A stretch of DNA of 64,000 nt from Serratia marcescens (GCA_015548865.1 JADMXW010000002.1:209107-273106), one strand, 5' to 3'; counted from the first letter of the stretch, positions 1 through 10,132 are shown. Made by a program: numbers and translations. Notes: generated from the sequence alone by a model not told the origin.

Positions 1-408
1 CACTTTGATGCCGTTGAACTGAGTTTGAGAAGCAACGCGGTCAATTTCAGCCAGACGTTGGTTAACTTCAGACTGGATGGAGTCGATGTCAGACGCGGAG
101 TTCGTACCATTCTGCGCCTGTACAGACAGTTCACGGATACGTTGCAGGTTGTTGTTGATTTCGTTCAGAGAGCCTTCAGCCGTCTGTGCGATGGAGATAC
201 CGTCGTTCGCGTTACGAGCAGCCTGAGTCAGGCCTTTGATGTTCGCGGTGAAACGGTTAGCAATCGCCTGACCAGCAGCGTCATCTTTGGCGCTGTTGAT
301 ACGGTAACCAGAAGACAGACGCTCAATAGCAGTCCCCAGTGCAGACTGCGATTTGTTCAGGTTGTTTTGTGCTACCAGCGACAGGCTGTTAGTGTTGATC
401 ACTGCCAT
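1..408 (-). CDS. fliC: Flagellin, copy 1 (partial, 3' end outside window)
   Basis: Flagellin, the filament subunit exported through the flagellar type III apparatus. Only the first 136 codons lie in the window, reading leftward from the ATG at 408; the rest is cut off by the window edge. The translated part is the conserved N-terminal D0/D1 region (starts [14 protein letters not shown]) and is identical in protein sequence to the second flagellin at 768-1658. I count 7 nucleotide differences over 408 bases, all at third codon positions. It has its own sigma-28 promoter. Whether its variable core and C-terminus also match copy 2 cannot be seen here. Confidence 0.93.
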   Translation of the reverse strand, partial: MAVINTNSLSLVAQNNLNKSQSALGTAIERLSSGYRINSAKDDAAGQAIANRFTANIKGLTQAARNANDGISIAQTAEGSLNEINNNLQRIRELSVQAQNGTNSASDIDSIQSEVNQRLAEIDRVASQTQFNGIKV

Positions 409-486
409 AGTTTTATTCCTTTTTCAATTCAAGTCACTTTTGGGGACAGCGTCTGCCGCCCACGGTTTTCATTGCCGTCTTACCTG

Positions 487-513
487 ATATCGGCACCCGT
501 ATCAGAAGCTTTA
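487..513 (-). promoter_or_regulatory. Sigma-28 (FliA) promoter of flagellin copy 1
   Basis: On the minus strand TAAAGCTT (506-513), an 11-nt spacer, then GCCGATAT (487-494), a near-consensus flagellar class 3 promoter. It lies 78 nt upstream of the flagellin start codon at 408. Confidence 0.85.
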
Positions 514-678
514 GTGATTTTTTGTCAAAAAACGGACGTAACACCCCTACTCCAACAACATAATGTTTTTTTATTTATCATAAAAAACATTTAGTTATGC
601 AATGCAGTTTTCAGTTCCCGTCACCAGAGACATGATACATGAGACATGAGATATGAGACATCAAAGATGATATGCGCC

Positions 679-708
679 AAAAAAAAGCCCCATGCATTGC
701 ACGGGGCT
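679..708 (-). terminator. Rho-independent terminator of flagellin copy 2
   Basis: On the minus strand a 6-bp stem AGCCCC/GGGGCT (686-691 with 703-708) is followed by a run of eight T. It lies about 60 nt downstream of the stop codon at 768. It should separate the transcripts of the two flagellins, so each depends mainly on its own promoter. The rest of the 409-767 gap holds only the leader and promoter of copy 1. Confidence 0.8.
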
Positions 709-767
709 CATCAACACTCTCACGTCAACGATTTGTTGACGATTAAATGCGCTGTATACGTCTAGTA

Positions 768-1658
768 TTAACGCAGCAGAGACAGAACGGTCTGCGGAAC
801 CTGGTTCGCCTGAGCCAATACTGCAGTGCCTGCCTGTTGCAGGATCTGGTTTTTGCTCATGTTGGACACTTCGGTCGCCACATCCGCATCTTCGATACGG
901 CTACGTGCTGCAGACAGGTTGGTTACCGTGTTGTTCAGGTTAGTGATGGTGGATTCAAAACGGTTCTGAATCGCACCCAAGTCACTACGTTGGTTATCAA
1001 CGGCTTTCAGTGCAGTATCGACATCTGCCAGTACGGAGGTGCTCAGTACGTCGAAGCCTTTTGCAGCAACCTGACGCTGGCCAGTAGCAGCACCGGTACC
1101 GCTTGTAGTAACCTGCCCGCCAGAAACAGCGCCCGTTGCAGCAGAGCTGTATTTGTTCCAGCCAGAGTTACCCTGAATGGCAATACCGATAGTTTCGCTA
1201 TCGTTAGCACCAACTTGGATAGAAACAGTGGTTGCAGCAGTGCTGGACAACACTTTGATGCCGTTGAACTGAGTTTGAGAAGCAACGCGGTCAATTTCAG
1301 CCAGACGTTGGTTAACTTCAGACTGGATGGAGTCGATGTCAGACGCGGAGTTCGTACCGTTCTGTGCCTGTACAGACAGTTCACGGATACGTTGCAGGTT
1401 GTTGTTGATTTCGTTCAGAGAGCCTTCAGCCGTCTGCGCGATGGAGATACCGTCGTTCGCGTTACGAGCAGCCTGAGTCAGGCCTTTGATGTTCGCGGTG
1501 AAACGGTTAGCAATCGCCTGACCAGCAGCGTCATCTTTGGCGCTGTTGATACGGTAACCGGAAGACAGACGCTCAATAGCGGTTCCCAGCGCAGACTGCG
1601 ATTTGTTCAGGTTGTTTTGTGCTACCAGCGACAGGCTGTTAGTGTTGATCACTGCCAT
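768..1658 (-). CDS. fliC: Flagellin, copy 2 (complete)
   Basis: Complete flagellin of 296 residues, at the short end for enterobacterial flagellins. The conserved N-terminal D0/D1 (about residues 1-165) and C-terminal D1/D0 (about 210-296, ending LSLLR) are separated by a short Ser/Gly/Thr-rich centre of roughly 45 residues. The large surface-exposed D2/D3 domains of Salmonella FliC are therefore essentially absent. The cap gene fliD is divergent and the paralogous flagellin follows downstream. Transcription is predicted from the sigma-28 promoter at 1730-1756. Which copy makes most of the filament cannot be told from sequence. Confidence 0.96.
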   Translation of the reverse strand: MAVINTNSLSLVAQNNLNKSQSALGTAIERLSSGYRINSAKDDAAGQAIANRFTANIKGLTQAARNANDGISIAQTAEGSLNEINNNLQRIRELSVQAQNGTNSASDIDSIQSEVNQRLAEIDRVASQTQFNGIKVLSSTAATTVSIQVGANDSETIGIAIQGNSGWNKYSSAATGAVSGGQVTTSGTGAATGQRQVAAKGFDVLSTSVLADVDTALKAVDNQRSDLGAIQNRFESTITNLNNTVTNLSAARSRIEDADVATEVSNMSKNQILQQAGTAVLAQANQVPQTVLSLLR

Positions 1659-1729
1659 AATAGTGTTCCTTTTTCGTCAGTATATGGGGACAGCGTCTGC
1701 CGCCCACGGTTACATTACCGTCCTACCCG

Positions 1730-1756
1730 ATATCGGCATGCTTTTACGAAGCTTTA
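1730..1756 (-). promoter_or_regulatory. Sigma-28 promoter of flagellin copy 2
   Basis: Minus strand TAAAGCTT (1749-1756), an 11-nt spacer, GCCGATAT (1730-1737). The boxes and spacing match the promoter of copy 1. The leader between promoter and start codon also shares a 27-nt identical block with copy 1 (1685-1711 here, 441-467 there). Confidence 0.87.
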
Positions 1757-1850
1757 ATTGTTTTTTTGAAATTTCCTTTCTTGATTTTTACTCGCTAGAA
1801 TGCGTAATACAAATGACAAAGCCACGACCTCTTGATCAAAAGATTATCGC

Positions 1851-1877
1851 TAAACTTTCTTCTTCCCATGCCGATAA
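1851..1877 (+). promoter_or_regulatory. Sigma-28 promoter of fliDST
   Basis: TAAACTTT (1851-1858), 11-nt spacer, GCCGATAA (1870-1877) on the plus strand, 37 nt before the fliD start. It is a near-perfect FliA consensus and diverges from the flagellin promoter about 100 bp away. Confidence 0.87.
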
Positions 1878-1914
1878 ACATTCGTAGGCCTCGAACTCTT
1901 TTTAAGGAATCACC

Positions 1915-3339
1915 ATGGCAAGCATCAGCTTTACAGGTTCCACCAGCGGAATGAGCGATATTCTGTCACAGTTGACAGCCAATGAGCAGACACGCTTAAC
2001 TCCAGTCAAAGCACAGCAAACGCTCTATGAAAACCGTGATAAAGCCTTCGATACGCTCAAAACTGCGTTGGAAAAACTGAATACTGCTGCCGAAGCCTTG
2101 ACCAAAGCCAGCAGTATCAATAAAACCAGCGTCACCAGCACCAACAGCGCTTTCACTACAACGACAGACAGCAAAGCGACCAACGGCACCTACAGTGTCG
2201 AAGTGAACGCACTTGCGACCGCACAATCGGTCATTTCGGGTGAATTCGCCAGCAACACGGCTCAGCAAGGTTCAACCACTGATACCAATTCAAGAACGTT
2301 GACCATTACCCAACCGGGTCAGGAAAAACCGCTCGAAATTAAACTCACCGATGACCAGACGACCCTAGTCGGAATTCGTGATGCAATCAATAAAGCGAAT
2401 GGCGGTGTTGGTGCCAGCATTATCAAGGTAGATGACGATACCTATTATCTTGCTATTACGGCTAAAGATACGGGCACTGATGCAAAAATGACCATCAGTG
2501 TGACTGGCGATGATACGCTGAATAGCAAATTAAATTACACCTCAGATACCGGAGCTGGCAGTGGTGCTATGACACAGCAAACTGCTGCGCAAAATGCCTC
2601 TATTAAACTTAATGGCATGACAGTTGAACGCCAGAGCAATACCATTTCTGACGCAATTGATGGTGTTACATTGACACTGAAATCGCAGACAGCGACCAAT
2701 ACACCTGAAACATTGACAATATCCAGTGACATTGAACCGATGAAAACCGCGGTTCAGAATTATGTCGATGCCTACAATGCGTTGCAAACAACCATCGGTA
2801 ACCTGACCAAATTTACGGCAGTAGACCCGGGATCTGACGCGCAGGACACTGGTAATGGTGTTCTACTCGGCAACAGTACCGTACGTGGGATTCAGACTTC
2901 TTTAAAAACGCAAATTTCCTCTGCTCAGACCGGTATGGATATCAGCACACTTAACGAAATGGGCGTTAAGCAAAACCCCAAAACGGGGATGCTTGAAATC
3001 GATAGCGATAAACTCACTACCGCGTTGACAGATAACTCATCAGAAGTACTTGATTTCTTTGTAGGTGATGGCAAAACAACGGGCTATGCCACTCAGGTGA
3101 GCAACTATCTGGACAACGTGCTGGACTCTACTGAAGGGGTCATCCAAACCGCGAAAGACAGCATTGCTGCGACATTAAAAACCATCAAGAAAACTTATGA
3201 TCGTACTCAACTGAGCATAGAGGATACTATCGCTCGATACAAAACTCAGTTCGCACAGTTAGATACGCTGGTTTCTAAAATGAACAGCACCAGCGATTAT
3301 CTGACAACACAACTCGCGGCCTTAAACCAAAGTAGTTAA
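1915..3339 (+). CDS. fliD: Flagellar filament cap protein FliD (HAP2)
   Basis: Filament cap that sits at the distal tip and folds exported flagellin into the growing filament. The 474-residue product has the typical FliD layout: an N-terminal heptad-rich segment (about 1-60), a Thr/Ser/Asn-rich central part, and a C-terminal coiled coil (about 400-474) ending in the QLAALNQ-type tail. The start ATG follows the AAGGA ribosome site at about 1902. It is first in fliDST, driven by the sigma-28 promoter at 1851-1877. Length and composition are usual for an enterobacterial FliD. Confidence 0.95.
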   Translation: MASISFTGSTSGMSDILSQLTANEQTRLTPVKAQQTLYENRDKAFDTLKTALEKLNTAAEALTKASSINKTSVTSTNSAFTTTTDSKATNGTYSVEVNALATAQSVISGEFASNTAQQGSTTDTNSRTLTITQPGQEKPLEIKLTDDQTTLVGIRDAINKANGGVGASIIKVDDDTYYLAITAKDTGTDAKMTISVTGDDTLNSKLNYTSDTGAGSGAMTQQTAAQNASIKLNGMTVERQSNTISDAIDGVTLTLKSQTATNTPETLTISSDIEPMKTAVQNYVDAYNALQTTIGNLTKFTAVDPGSDAQDTGNGVLLGNSTVRGIQTSLKTQISSAQTGMDISTLNEMGVKQNPKTGMLEIDSDKLTTALTDNSSEVLDFFVGDGKTTGYATQVSNYLDNVLDSTEGVIQTAKDSIAATLKTIKKTYDRTQLSIEDTIARYKTQFAQLDTLVSKMNSTSDYLTTQLAALNQSS

Positions 3340-3354
3340 TGGAGAAAACCACTG

Positions 3355-3768
3355 ATGTACTGCAGAAATGGCAGCCAGGCCTATGCCCAAGTGGGTCTGG
3401 AAAGCAGTGTAATGAGCGCCAGCCCGCATCAGCTCATTGTTCTGCTTTTTGACGGTGCGCGCAGCGCGTTGGTTCGTGCACGGATTTTATTGCAACAGAA
3501 TGACATTGTTGGCAAAGGCAGTGCTTTATCCAAAGCGATTGATATCATCACAAATGGCCTTAAAGCAGGCTTGGACGTTGAAAAAGGCGGTGAGTTGGCA
3601 GAGAACCTTGCCGCCCTTTATGATTACATGGTCCAACGTCTGATGATTGCTAACTTGCATAATGATGCAAAAGCGATCGAAGAAGTTGAAACATTGCTTA
3701 ATAGCATCTCAGATGCTTGGCGCCAGATAGGCCCCGCACCGCAAGCGGTACAGAGCGGAGCAGCATAA
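3355..3768 (+). CDS. fliS: Flagellin export chaperone FliS
   Basis: Cytoplasmic chaperone that binds the C-terminal D0 helix of flagellin and prevents premature polymerisation before export. The 137-residue, mostly helical product shows the conserved start (MYCRNGSQAYAQVGLESSV) and the ASPHQLIVLLFDGA motif near residues 22-35. It lies 15 nt after fliD and its stop codon directly abuts the fliT start, so the three genes are probably one transcript. Confidence 0.95.
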   Translation: MYCRNGSQAYAQVGLESSVMSASPHQLIVLLFDGARSALVRARILLQQNDIVGKGSALSKAIDIITNGLKAGLDVEKGGELAENLAALYDYMVQRLMIANLHNDAKAIEEVETLLNSISDAWRQIGPAPQAVQSGAA

Positions 3769-4140
3769 ATGACAACGCCTTCGCAACTGCTTAAGGATTA
3801 TCAGCAGCTTCAGCAACTGAGTCGGCATATTTTGGCTCTGGCTAATAACGGCGCATGGGATGAAGTGGTCGAGCAAGAGATTATCTACATCCAATCGGTG
3901 GAGAATCTGAGCAAGATGCCGATTCCCGATAATCTGGACAGTGTAATGCAGTTGCAATTTCGCAAAATTTTGCGAGAAATCGTAGAGAGTGAAGCACAAA
4001 TAAAAGACTTACTGCAAAAACGCATGGATGAACTGAGTTCATTAATGCAGACGTCAGTTAAGCAGCATAGTGTAAATGCCGTCTATGGTGAATTCTCGCC
4101 GCAAGGTGTTATTCCCGGCAATATCAATCCGCAAGAGTGA
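3769..4140 (+). CDS. fliT: Flagellar chaperone / FlhDC regulator FliT
   Basis: Small helical chaperone (123 residues). In enterobacteria FliT escorts FliD to the export gate and, when free, binds FlhDC and lowers class 2 transcription; that role is inferred from the family. The call rests on position directly after fliS, length, and an all-helical, Gln/Leu-rich sequence beginning MTTPSQLLKDYQQLQQLS. It is the last gene of fliDST, followed by the terminator hairpin at 4170-4205. Confidence 0.88.
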   Translation: MTTPSQLLKDYQQLQQLSRHILALANNGAWDEVVEQEIIYIQSVENLSKMPIPDNLDSVMQLQFRKILREIVESEAQIKDLLQKRMDELSSLMQTSVKQHSVNAVYGEFSPQGVIPGNINPQE

Positions 4141-4169
4141 CGGCGCAAGAGCAATTTACAGTATGCAAT

Positions 4170-4205
4170 AAAAAACCATTCTGACATCGCCGGAATGGTT
4201 TTTTT
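4170..4205. terminator. Bidirectional terminator between fliT and fliE
   Basis: Stem CCATTC (4176-4181) / GAATGG (4193-4198), flanked by six A on the left and seven T on the right. The flanks extend the stem and give a T-run in both directions, so it can end fliDST from the left and fliE from the right. Confidence 0.82.
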
Positions 4206-4244
4206 ACACTGAGGCCTATAAACTCGATTTATCGGGGACCTGAC

Positions 4245-4559
4245 TCAGACGGAAAGACTCATCATTTCCTGATAAGCAGCAACCAGCTTGTTACGTACCT
4301 GGATACCCATTTGCATATTGATTGAAGATTTCTGCAAATCCACCATCACATCATTCAACTCGACGCCCGGTGTACCCAAGGTGAACTTCTGTGCTTGCTC
4401 TCGTGCAGCTTGTTGAGTACCACTAATGTTATCCAATGCAGACTTTAGCTCACTCGCAAAACCAGGCTCGATAGTCGGTTTAACGCCAGGATTGTTCCCC
4501 GCTTGTAACGCGGTAGCTTGCAATTGCTGCACTACGCTCTCAATACCTTGAACTGACAT
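4245..4559 (-). CDS. fliE: Flagellar hook-basal body complex protein FliE
   Basis: MS-ring/rod junction protein, needed to start rod assembly and export of rod substrates. The 104-residue product begins [20 protein letters not shown] and ends [22 protein letters not shown], the conserved FliE C-terminus. It is transcribed alone on the minus strand, divergent from fliF across a 328-bp gap, as in other enterobacteria. Confidence 0.94.
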   Translation of the reverse strand: MSVQGIESVVQQLQATALQAGNNPGVKPTIEPGFASELKSALDNISGTQQAAREQAQKFTLGTPGVELNDVMVDLQKSSINMQMGIQVRNKLVAAYQEMMSLSV

Positions 4560-4887
4560 TGTCTCTCACCTTTTCCGACAGGAATGCCCCATAACAGCGA
4601 TATCTTCCGCAAATGATTCCGCGACACGGCACTTAATGCCTCATCTTCCATCGCATAAAAATCACCCGATTAACACAGTGCACTAAGCTACCATATCAGT
4701 CTTATCCTAAAAGCCGTAAAAGACGGGGAAAATGCCACCTTATCGGAGCATCGTTTTTGCCGTTACGGAAAATAATACTATGCCGACAAAAGTAGGTGCA
4801 TGTATTAACGATCGCGCAATCAGGGAGTGCTGTTTTGTTACGTACCAACGTTAATTTTATCGCTCAACAACCAAGCAGAGAACGAGT
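4560..4887. promoter_or_regulatory. Divergent fliE / fliFGHIJK promoter region
   Basis: A 328-bp non-coding stretch between the divergent fliE and fliF starts. By family knowledge both are class 2 operons activated by FlhDC with sigma-70. I see no sigma-28 box. A half-site resembling the FlhDC motif (AATG...ATAACAGCG, 4583-4599) lies close to fliE, but its partner half is poor, so no precise operator is claimed. Confidence 0.4.
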
Positions 4888-6612
4888 ATGAACGCCGCAA
4901 CCGGTTTTATGTCCGGTGGAAAAGGGTTTGGCGAGATACTCAACCGCTTGCGCGCCAATCCTAAAATTCCCCTGCTCGTTGCGGCGGCTGCTGCAATTGC
5001 AATTGTTGTCGCTATGGTGCTCTGGGCAAAGGGGCCTGATTACCGGGTGCTCTACAATAACGTCAATGACCGTGACGGTGGTGCCATTGTCAGCGAGCTG
5101 ACAAAAATGAATATTCCGTACCGATTCGCTGAAGGTGGCAGTGCAATACTGATCCCCTCAACAAACGTGTATGAAACCCGTTTACGTTTGGCTCAACTGG
5201 GGCTACCCAAAGGTGGGGCGGTTGGTTTCGAATTGCTCGATCAGGAAAAATTCGGTATCAGCCAGTTTAGTGAACAGATCAACTATCAGCGTGCGCTAGA
5301 AGGTGAACTGTCTCGCACCATTGAAACGCTCGGGCCAGTGCAAACAGCGCGAGTGCATCTGGCGATACCTAAGCCTTCACTGTTTGTTCGCGAGCAGAAA
5401 GCCCCTTCTGCATCCGTAACATTGAACTTGCAGCCGGGCCGTGCTCTGGACGAAGGACAAATCAACTCCATCGTCTACATGATCTCAAGCAGCGTGTCCG
5501 GTTTGCCACCCGATAACATCACCGTTGTAGACCAGATGGGCCGCCTGCTTACCTCCGCGGGCGCGGCTGGACGCGATATCAACGCGACACAGCTGAAATA
5601 TGTGACAGAAATCGAGTCTATGTATCAGCGCCGCATTGAAGCCATCATTGCTCCTATCGTGGGTGGCGGTAATGTACACGCGCAAGTGACAGCCCAAGTG
5701 GACTTTTCTGCTCGTGAACAAACCGATGAGCAGTACCAGCCCAATTCGGCACCGAATCAAGCCGCTATTCGTTCACAACAGACCAGTCAAAGTGAACAGC
5801 GTGGTGGGCCCAACGTAGGGGGCGTACCTGGTGCATTGTCTAACCAGCCGCCAGCAACCCCCACAGCGCCTATAGCGACACCGGCCAACAACGCCGCTAA
5901 CGCTAACAATGCGAACCAGACTCAAAACAATAACCAGAATCCGCAGCAGGCCCAAAATGCAGCCACGGGCACGCAAGGTAATGCGGTTATACAGTCGTCA
6001 AACTCACGCAATGATGCAACAACCAACTACGAAGTTGACAAGACCATTCTGCATACCAAACACAGCACCGGGGGAATTAAGCGCCTTTCTGTTGCCGTTA
6101 TAGTCAACTATCTGCCACCTGGGGAAGACGGTAAACCCATCGCGTTGTCGGAAGATCAGATTAAGCAAATTGACACCGTAGCGCGTGAAGCCATGGGGTT
6201 TTCCACAGAGCGTGGTGACTCATTAAACGTTGTCAACACACCGTTTATGTCTACCAGTGATGCCGCCAGCGAACTCCCTTTCTGGCAGAAACAAGCCTTT
6301 TTCGAGCTGATGGTTGAGGTTGGACGCTGGCTTCTGGTGCTTCTGGTCGCGTGGATCGTTTGGCGTAAGCTGGTAAGACCGCAATTCAAGAAACGTGAAG
6401 AACAGTTGGCTGCGGCTAATGCAGCGGCGCAAATGCGCGATAATGCTAACGATGTCATCGTCAAGCTGAGCAAAGATGAAGAAGAACTGCAGCGTCGCTC
6501 GCAGCAGCGTATTAATACCGAGTTGCAGAGTCAGCGTATCCGCGATCTTGCTGAGAATGATCCGCGTGTCGTCGCCCTGGTTATTCGCCAATGGATGAGT
6601 ACTGAACTATGA
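4888..6612 (+). CDS. fliF: Flagellar MS-ring protein FliF
   Basis: Forms the inner-membrane MS ring on which the C ring and export gate are built. The 574-residue product has a first transmembrane helix at about 27-47, periplasmic ring-building domains, an Asn/Gln/Ala/Thr-rich linker at about 290-370, a second transmembrane helix near 475-495 and a cytoplasmic FliG-binding tail. It is slightly longer than E. coli FliF (552) because of the linker. First gene of fliFGHIJK; its stop overlaps the fliG start as ATGA. Confidence 0.96.
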   Translation: MNAATGFMSGGKGFGEILNRLRANPKIPLLVAAAAAIAIVVAMVLWAKGPDYRVLYNNVNDRDGGAIVSELTKMNIPYRFAEGGSAILIPSTNVYETRLRLAQLGLPKGGAVGFELLDQEKFGISQFSEQINYQRALEGELSRTIETLGPVQTARVHLAIPKPSLFVREQKAPSASVTLNLQPGRALDEGQINSIVYMISSSVSGLPPDNITVVDQMGRLLTSAGAAGRDINATQLKYVTEIESMYQRRIEAIIAPIVGGGNVHAQVTAQVDFSAREQTDEQYQPNSAPNQAAIRSQQTSQSEQRGGPNVGGVPGALSNQPPATPTAPIATPANNAANANNANQTQNNNQNPQQAQNAATGTQGNAVIQSSNSRNDATTNYEVDKTILHTKHSTGGIKRLSVAVIVNYLPPGEDGKPIALSEDQIKQIDTVAREAMGFSTERGDSLNVVNTPFMSTSDAASELPFWQKQAFFELMVEVGRWLLVLLVAWIVWRKLVRPQFKKREEQLAAANAAAQMRDNANDVIVKLSKDEEELQRRSQQRINTELQSQRIRDLAENDPRVVALVIRQWMSTEL

Positions 6613-7601
6613 GTATGACGGGGACAGAAAAGAGCGCCATCTTGTTGATGACCGTAGGTGAAGATCGCGCTGCCGAAGTTTTCACACACCTTTCTACGCG
6701 TGAAGTACAGCATTTAAGCACGGCGATGGCGAATCTGCGCCAGGTTTCACCACAGCAATTGGCTGAAGTCCTTAAAGAGTTTGAAATTGAAGCGGAACAG
6801 TATGCCGCACTGAGTGTTAATGCAGGTGATTATCTGCGCTCCGTTCTGGTTAAGGCGCTGGGAGAAGAGCGAGCATCCAGCCTGTTGGAGGATATCCTCG
6901 AAAGCCGAGAGACAACGGGCGGTATCGAGACACTCAACTTTATGGAGCCGCAAACGGCTGCTGATATCATCCGAGATGAGCATCCACAGATTATCGCGAC
7001 CATTTTGGTGCATTTAAAACGTGCGCAGGCAGCGGATATTCTGGCGCTGTTCGATGAGCGGTTACGTAATGATGTCATGCTGCGTATTGCAACGTTCGGC
7101 GGCGTTCAGCCTTCCGCATTGGCAGAACTGACTGAAGTACTCAATAGCTTGCTGGACGGTCAGAATGTCAAACGCAGCAAAATGGGGGGTGTACGTACTG
7201 CGGCCGAGATTATCAACCTGATGAAGAGCCAGCAGGAAGAAGCCGTTATCGATGCCGTACGCGAATTCGATGGCGAACTGGCACAAAAAATCATCGACGA
7301 AATGTTCCTGTTCGAAAACCTTATCGATGTGGACGATCGCAGTATCCAGCGCCTGTTGCAAGAAGTGGAATCGGAATCGTTGCTGTTGGCACTGAAAGGG
7401 TCCGACGAACCGTTGCGCGAGAAGTTCCTGCGCAACATGTCGCAACGTGCGGCAGAAATCCTCCGCGACGACCTTTCGACACGCGGCCCAGTTCGTATGT
7501 CTCAAGTGGAAAACGAACAAAAAGCCATCCTGCTTATTGTGCGTCGTTTGGCCGACAGCGGCGAAATGATCATTGGCGGTGGCGAGGATGCCTATGTCTA
7601 A
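6609..7601 (+). CDS. fliG: Flagellar motor switch protein FliG
   Basis: C-ring rotor subunit that meets MotA and generates torque. The 330-residue product matches E. coli FliG in length. The start [22 protein letters not shown] is the conserved FliF-binding region; the middle and C-terminal armadillo domains include the EHPQ motif near residues 125-128 and the charged torque helix near 280-300. The ATG overlaps the fliF stop, and fliH starts 8 nt before the fliG stop, indicating translational coupling. Confidence 0.96.
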   Translation: MSMTGTEKSAILLMTVGEDRAAEVFTHLSTREVQHLSTAMANLRQVSPQQLAEVLKEFEIEAEQYAALSVNAGDYLRSVLVKALGEERASSLLEDILESRETTGGIETLNFMEPQTAADIIRDEHPQIIATILVHLKRAQAADILALFDERLRNDVMLRIATFGGVQPSALAELTEVLNSLLDGQNVKRSKMGGVRTAAEIINLMKSQQEEAVIDAVREFDGELAQKIIDEMFLFENLIDVDDRSIQRLLQEVESESLLLALKGSDEPLREKFLRNMSQRAAEILRDDLSTRGPVRMSQVENEQKAILLIVRRLADSGEMIIGGGEDAYV

Positions 7602-8307
7602 TACTGCTGACAACATGGCCTGGAAACCTTGGAAGCTAAAGGACCTGGCATCACCTTTTGATGCCTTGCCAGAACCGGAAGTCAATAAAGTTCTTGAGGA
7701 AGAAGTCCCTCCGGAACCCGTGGATCAGTTTCGTTCGTTTGAAGCAGAGCTGGAGCGCATGCGCGAGCAGACCATGCGCCAGGCGCATGAGGCGGGCTTT
7801 GCCGAAGGAAAGCAACAAGGCTATGACGAGGGATTCCAGGAAGGGCTAAAGAAAGGTACCGAGCAAGGAGTACAAGACGCTCTGCAACAACAGCAACCGC
7901 TGATTGAACAGATGCAACACATGGTCAGCGCCTTTCAGCAAACACTGGATGCCATGGACAGCGCCATTCCGGCGCGCCTGACGCAATTGGCCTTAACGGT
8001 AGCCAAACAGATCATTGGTCAGGCACCGTTGTGCGATAGCACCGCCTTACAACAACAAATTCTACAGTTGATTCAGCAAGAACCGTTGTTTGGTGGAAAA
8101 ACACAGTTACGTGTACACCCGAGCGACCTTGAGCGTGTAGAAGCCGCACTGGGTCCGACACTGGAACAGCACGGCTGGCGCTTGTTAGCCGACAGTCAAC
8201 TGCATCCTGGTGGGTGCAAAGTCAGTGCTGAAGAAGGTGATTTTGATGCCAGCCTTGCTACACGCTGGCATGAGTTATGCCGCCTTGCTGCGCCGGGAGA
8301 ATTATGA
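7594..8307 (+). CDS. fliH: Flagellar export apparatus regulator FliH
   Basis: Stator-like protein that holds the FliI ATPase near the export gate and restrains it until docking. I chose the ATG at 7594 ([14 protein letters not shown], 237 residues) because GAGG at 7584-7587 is well spaced and the product then resembles the E. coli start; an ATG at 7588 sits too close. The N-terminal Trp-containing segment and the GxxxG-type repeat ([17 protein letters not shown], about 57-75) are family hallmarks. Confidence 0.93.
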   Translation: MSNTADNMAWKPWKLKDLASPFDALPEPEVNKVLEEEVPPEPVDQFRSFEAELERMREQTMRQAHEAGFAEGKQQGYDEGFQEGLKKGTEQGVQDALQQQQPLIEQMQHMVSAFQQTLDAMDSAIPARLTQLALTVAKQIIGQAPLCDSTALQQQILQLIQQEPLFGGKTQLRVHPSDLERVEAALGPTLEQHGWRLLADSQLHPGGCKVSAEEGDFDASLATRWHELCRLAAPGEL

Positions 8308-9677
8308 TGACCCATCATCTCGCACGCTGGTTCTCTGAATTGGACGCTTTTGAAAAGCGGATTAAAGAGACGCCTGCTGTCCGTCAATACGGACGTCTAA
8401 AGCGTGCGACAGGGTTGGTACTGGAAGCGACCGGATTGCAAATGCCACTCGGAGCAACCTGCCTGATTGAACGCCAGATGGGCACTAAAACGGACGAGGT
8501 TGAGTGCGAGGTGGTCGGCTTTAATGGCCAAAGCTTGTTTTTGATGCCACTGGAAGAGATGGAAGGCATTATCCCAGGGGCGCGTGTTTATGCGCGTGCA
8601 GCAGCACAAGGTGCTGTTCAGGGTAAGCAACTTCCCTTAGGGCCTGAATTGCTTGGCCGCGTTCTTGATGGGAGCGCCAAACCTCTTGATGGATTGCCGG
8701 TGCCCGAAACAGGTTATCGTGCACCACTCATCACTGCGCCCTTTAATCCGTTGCAACGGACACCGATTGAAGATGTATTGGATGTTGGAGTACGCGCAAT
8801 CAATGCCCTGTTAACAGTAGGCCGAGGCCAGCGTATGGGGCTGTTTGCAGGTTCAGGTGTTGGTAAAAGTGTGCTGCTGGGTATGATGGCTCGCTATACC
8901 AAAGCGGATGTTATCGTGGTTGGGCTTATCGGTGAACGGGGCCGCGAAGTAAAAGATTTTATTGAAAACATTTTGGGTGACGAAGGACGCGCTCGTTCGG
9001 TGGTTATCGCCGCGCCAGCGGACGTCTCTCCCCTATTGCGTATGCAGGGTGCCGCATACGCGACACGTATCGCTGAAGATTTTCGCGATCGAGGTCAACA
9101 CGTACTGCTGATTATGGATTCCCTGACACGCTATGCGATGGCACAACGTGAAATTGCATTGGCCATTGGCGAACCACCGGCAACCAAAGGTTATCCGCCT
9201 TCTGTGTTTGCCAAACTCCCGGCACTGGTCGAACGTGCCGGGAATGGTATTCACGGTGGTGGCTCGATTACAGCCTTTTATACCGTACTGACAGAAGGTG
9301 ATGACCAGCAGGATCCTATCGCGGATTCTGCACGCGCTATTCTGGATGGACACATTGTTCTGTCACGGCAGTTGGCAGAATCGGGGCATTATCCAGCAAT
9401 TGATATTGAAGCTTCAATCAGTCGCGCCATGACCGCCCTGATTGATGAAAAGCATTACGCAACGGTACGGTTGTTCAAACAACTGCTCTCCAGCTATCAA
9501 CGCAATCGTGATTTGATAAATGTGGGGGCTTATGCGCCTGGTAGCGATCCGACACTGGATCAGGCTATACGTCTCTACCCTCAGCTTCAGGATTTCCTGC
9601 AGCAGGGCATGTACGAACGCAGTGGTTATGAGGCCTCTTGTCAGGCCTTAAACGTCATTTTTCCCCGTAACGATTAG
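8304..9677 (+). CDS. fliI: Flagellum-specific export ATPase FliI
   Basis: Peripheral ATPase of the flagellar type III system, related to the F1 beta subunit. Starting at the ATG overlapping the fliH stop (8304) gives 457 residues, the same length as E. coli FliI. Walker A (AGSGVGKS) is at 182-189 and Walker B ([10 protein letters not shown]) near 265. The GERGREV loop and Gln/Arg-rich nucleotide pocket are intact. It lies between fliH and fliJ, its usual complex partners. Confidence 0.96.
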   Translation: MMTHHLARWFSELDAFEKRIKETPAVRQYGRLKRATGLVLEATGLQMPLGATCLIERQMGTKTDEVECEVVGFNGQSLFLMPLEEMEGIIPGARVYARAAAQGAVQGKQLPLGPELLGRVLDGSAKPLDGLPVPETGYRAPLITAPFNPLQRTPIEDVLDVGVRAINALLTVGRGQRMGLFAGSGVGKSVLLGMMARYTKADVIVVGLIGERGREVKDFIENILGDEGRARSVVIAAPADVSPLLRMQGAAYATRIAEDFRDRGQHVLLIMDSLTRYAMAQREIALAIGEPPATKGYPPSVFAKLPALVERAGNGIHGGGSITAFYTVLTEGDDQQDPIADSARAILDGHIVLSRQLAESGHYPAIDIEASISRAMTALIDEKHYATVRLFKQLLSSYQRNRDLINVGAYAPGSDPTLDQAIRLYPQLQDFLQQGMYERSGYEASCQALNVIFPRND

Positions 9678-9685
9678 GAGGACAG

Positions 9686-10132
9686 ATGAAAACGCAGTCA
9701 CCGCTAGTTACATTACGGGAATTGGCCCAAAAGGAGGTCGAAAAAGCAGCGACCCAGTTGGGGCACGTGCGTAAAGCGTATCAACAAGCTGAACAACAGC
9801 TAAATATGCTGTTAAACTATCAGGAAGATTATCGTGGTAGATTGCAAGCGACGATGACAGAAGGAATGGCCAACACCAGTTGGCAAAATTTCCAGCAATT
9901 TATCCAAACGCTGGACGTTGCGATCGATCAGCATAAGAAACAACTTCAACACTGGAATTCGCGTCTGGATTTAGCAACGAAAACGTGGCAAGAAAAGCAA
10001 ATGCGCCTGAATGCCTTTGAAACGCTGCAAGAACGCGAAGATGTCAGGCAACTCGCGCGTGAGAATCGTCTTGATCAAAAACGGATGGATGAATTTGCCC
10101 AACGGGCTTCTCTGAGGAAAACAGATTTATGA
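9686..10132 (+). CDS. fliJ: Flagellar export protein FliJ
   Basis: Coiled-coil protein that inserts into the FliI ring like the gamma subunit of F1 and helps deliver chaperone-substrate complexes. The 148-residue product is almost entirely charged helix rich in Gln, Lys and Glu, as expected. The start follows AGGAGG at 9677-9682. Its stop overlaps the fliK start (ATGATG). Confidence 0.93.
   Translation: MKTQSPLVTLRELAQKEVEKAATQLGHVRKAYQQAEQQLNMLLNYQEDYRGRLQATMTEGMANTSWQNFQQFIQTLDVAIDQHKKQLQHWNSRLDLATKTWQEKQMRLNAFETLQEREDVRQLARENRLDQKRMDEFAQRASLRKTDL

Noticed and set aside
747-1757. A 336-codon open frame antisense to flagellin copy 2 (and a similar one at 25-594 over copy 1)
   Set aside because: It is the mirror of a strongly codon-biased flagellin gene, has no ribosome site, and the protein is not like any known family. 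The flagellin reading is certain.
4583-4620. FlhDC box upstream of fliE
   Set aside because: One half-site matches well but the spacer and second half do not, and it lies very near the fliE start; mentioned only in the region entry.
7062-7685. A 207-codon minus-strand frame over fliG/fliH
   Set aside because: It lies entirely within well-conserved fliG and fliH coding sequence and has no start signals; treated as a shadow.
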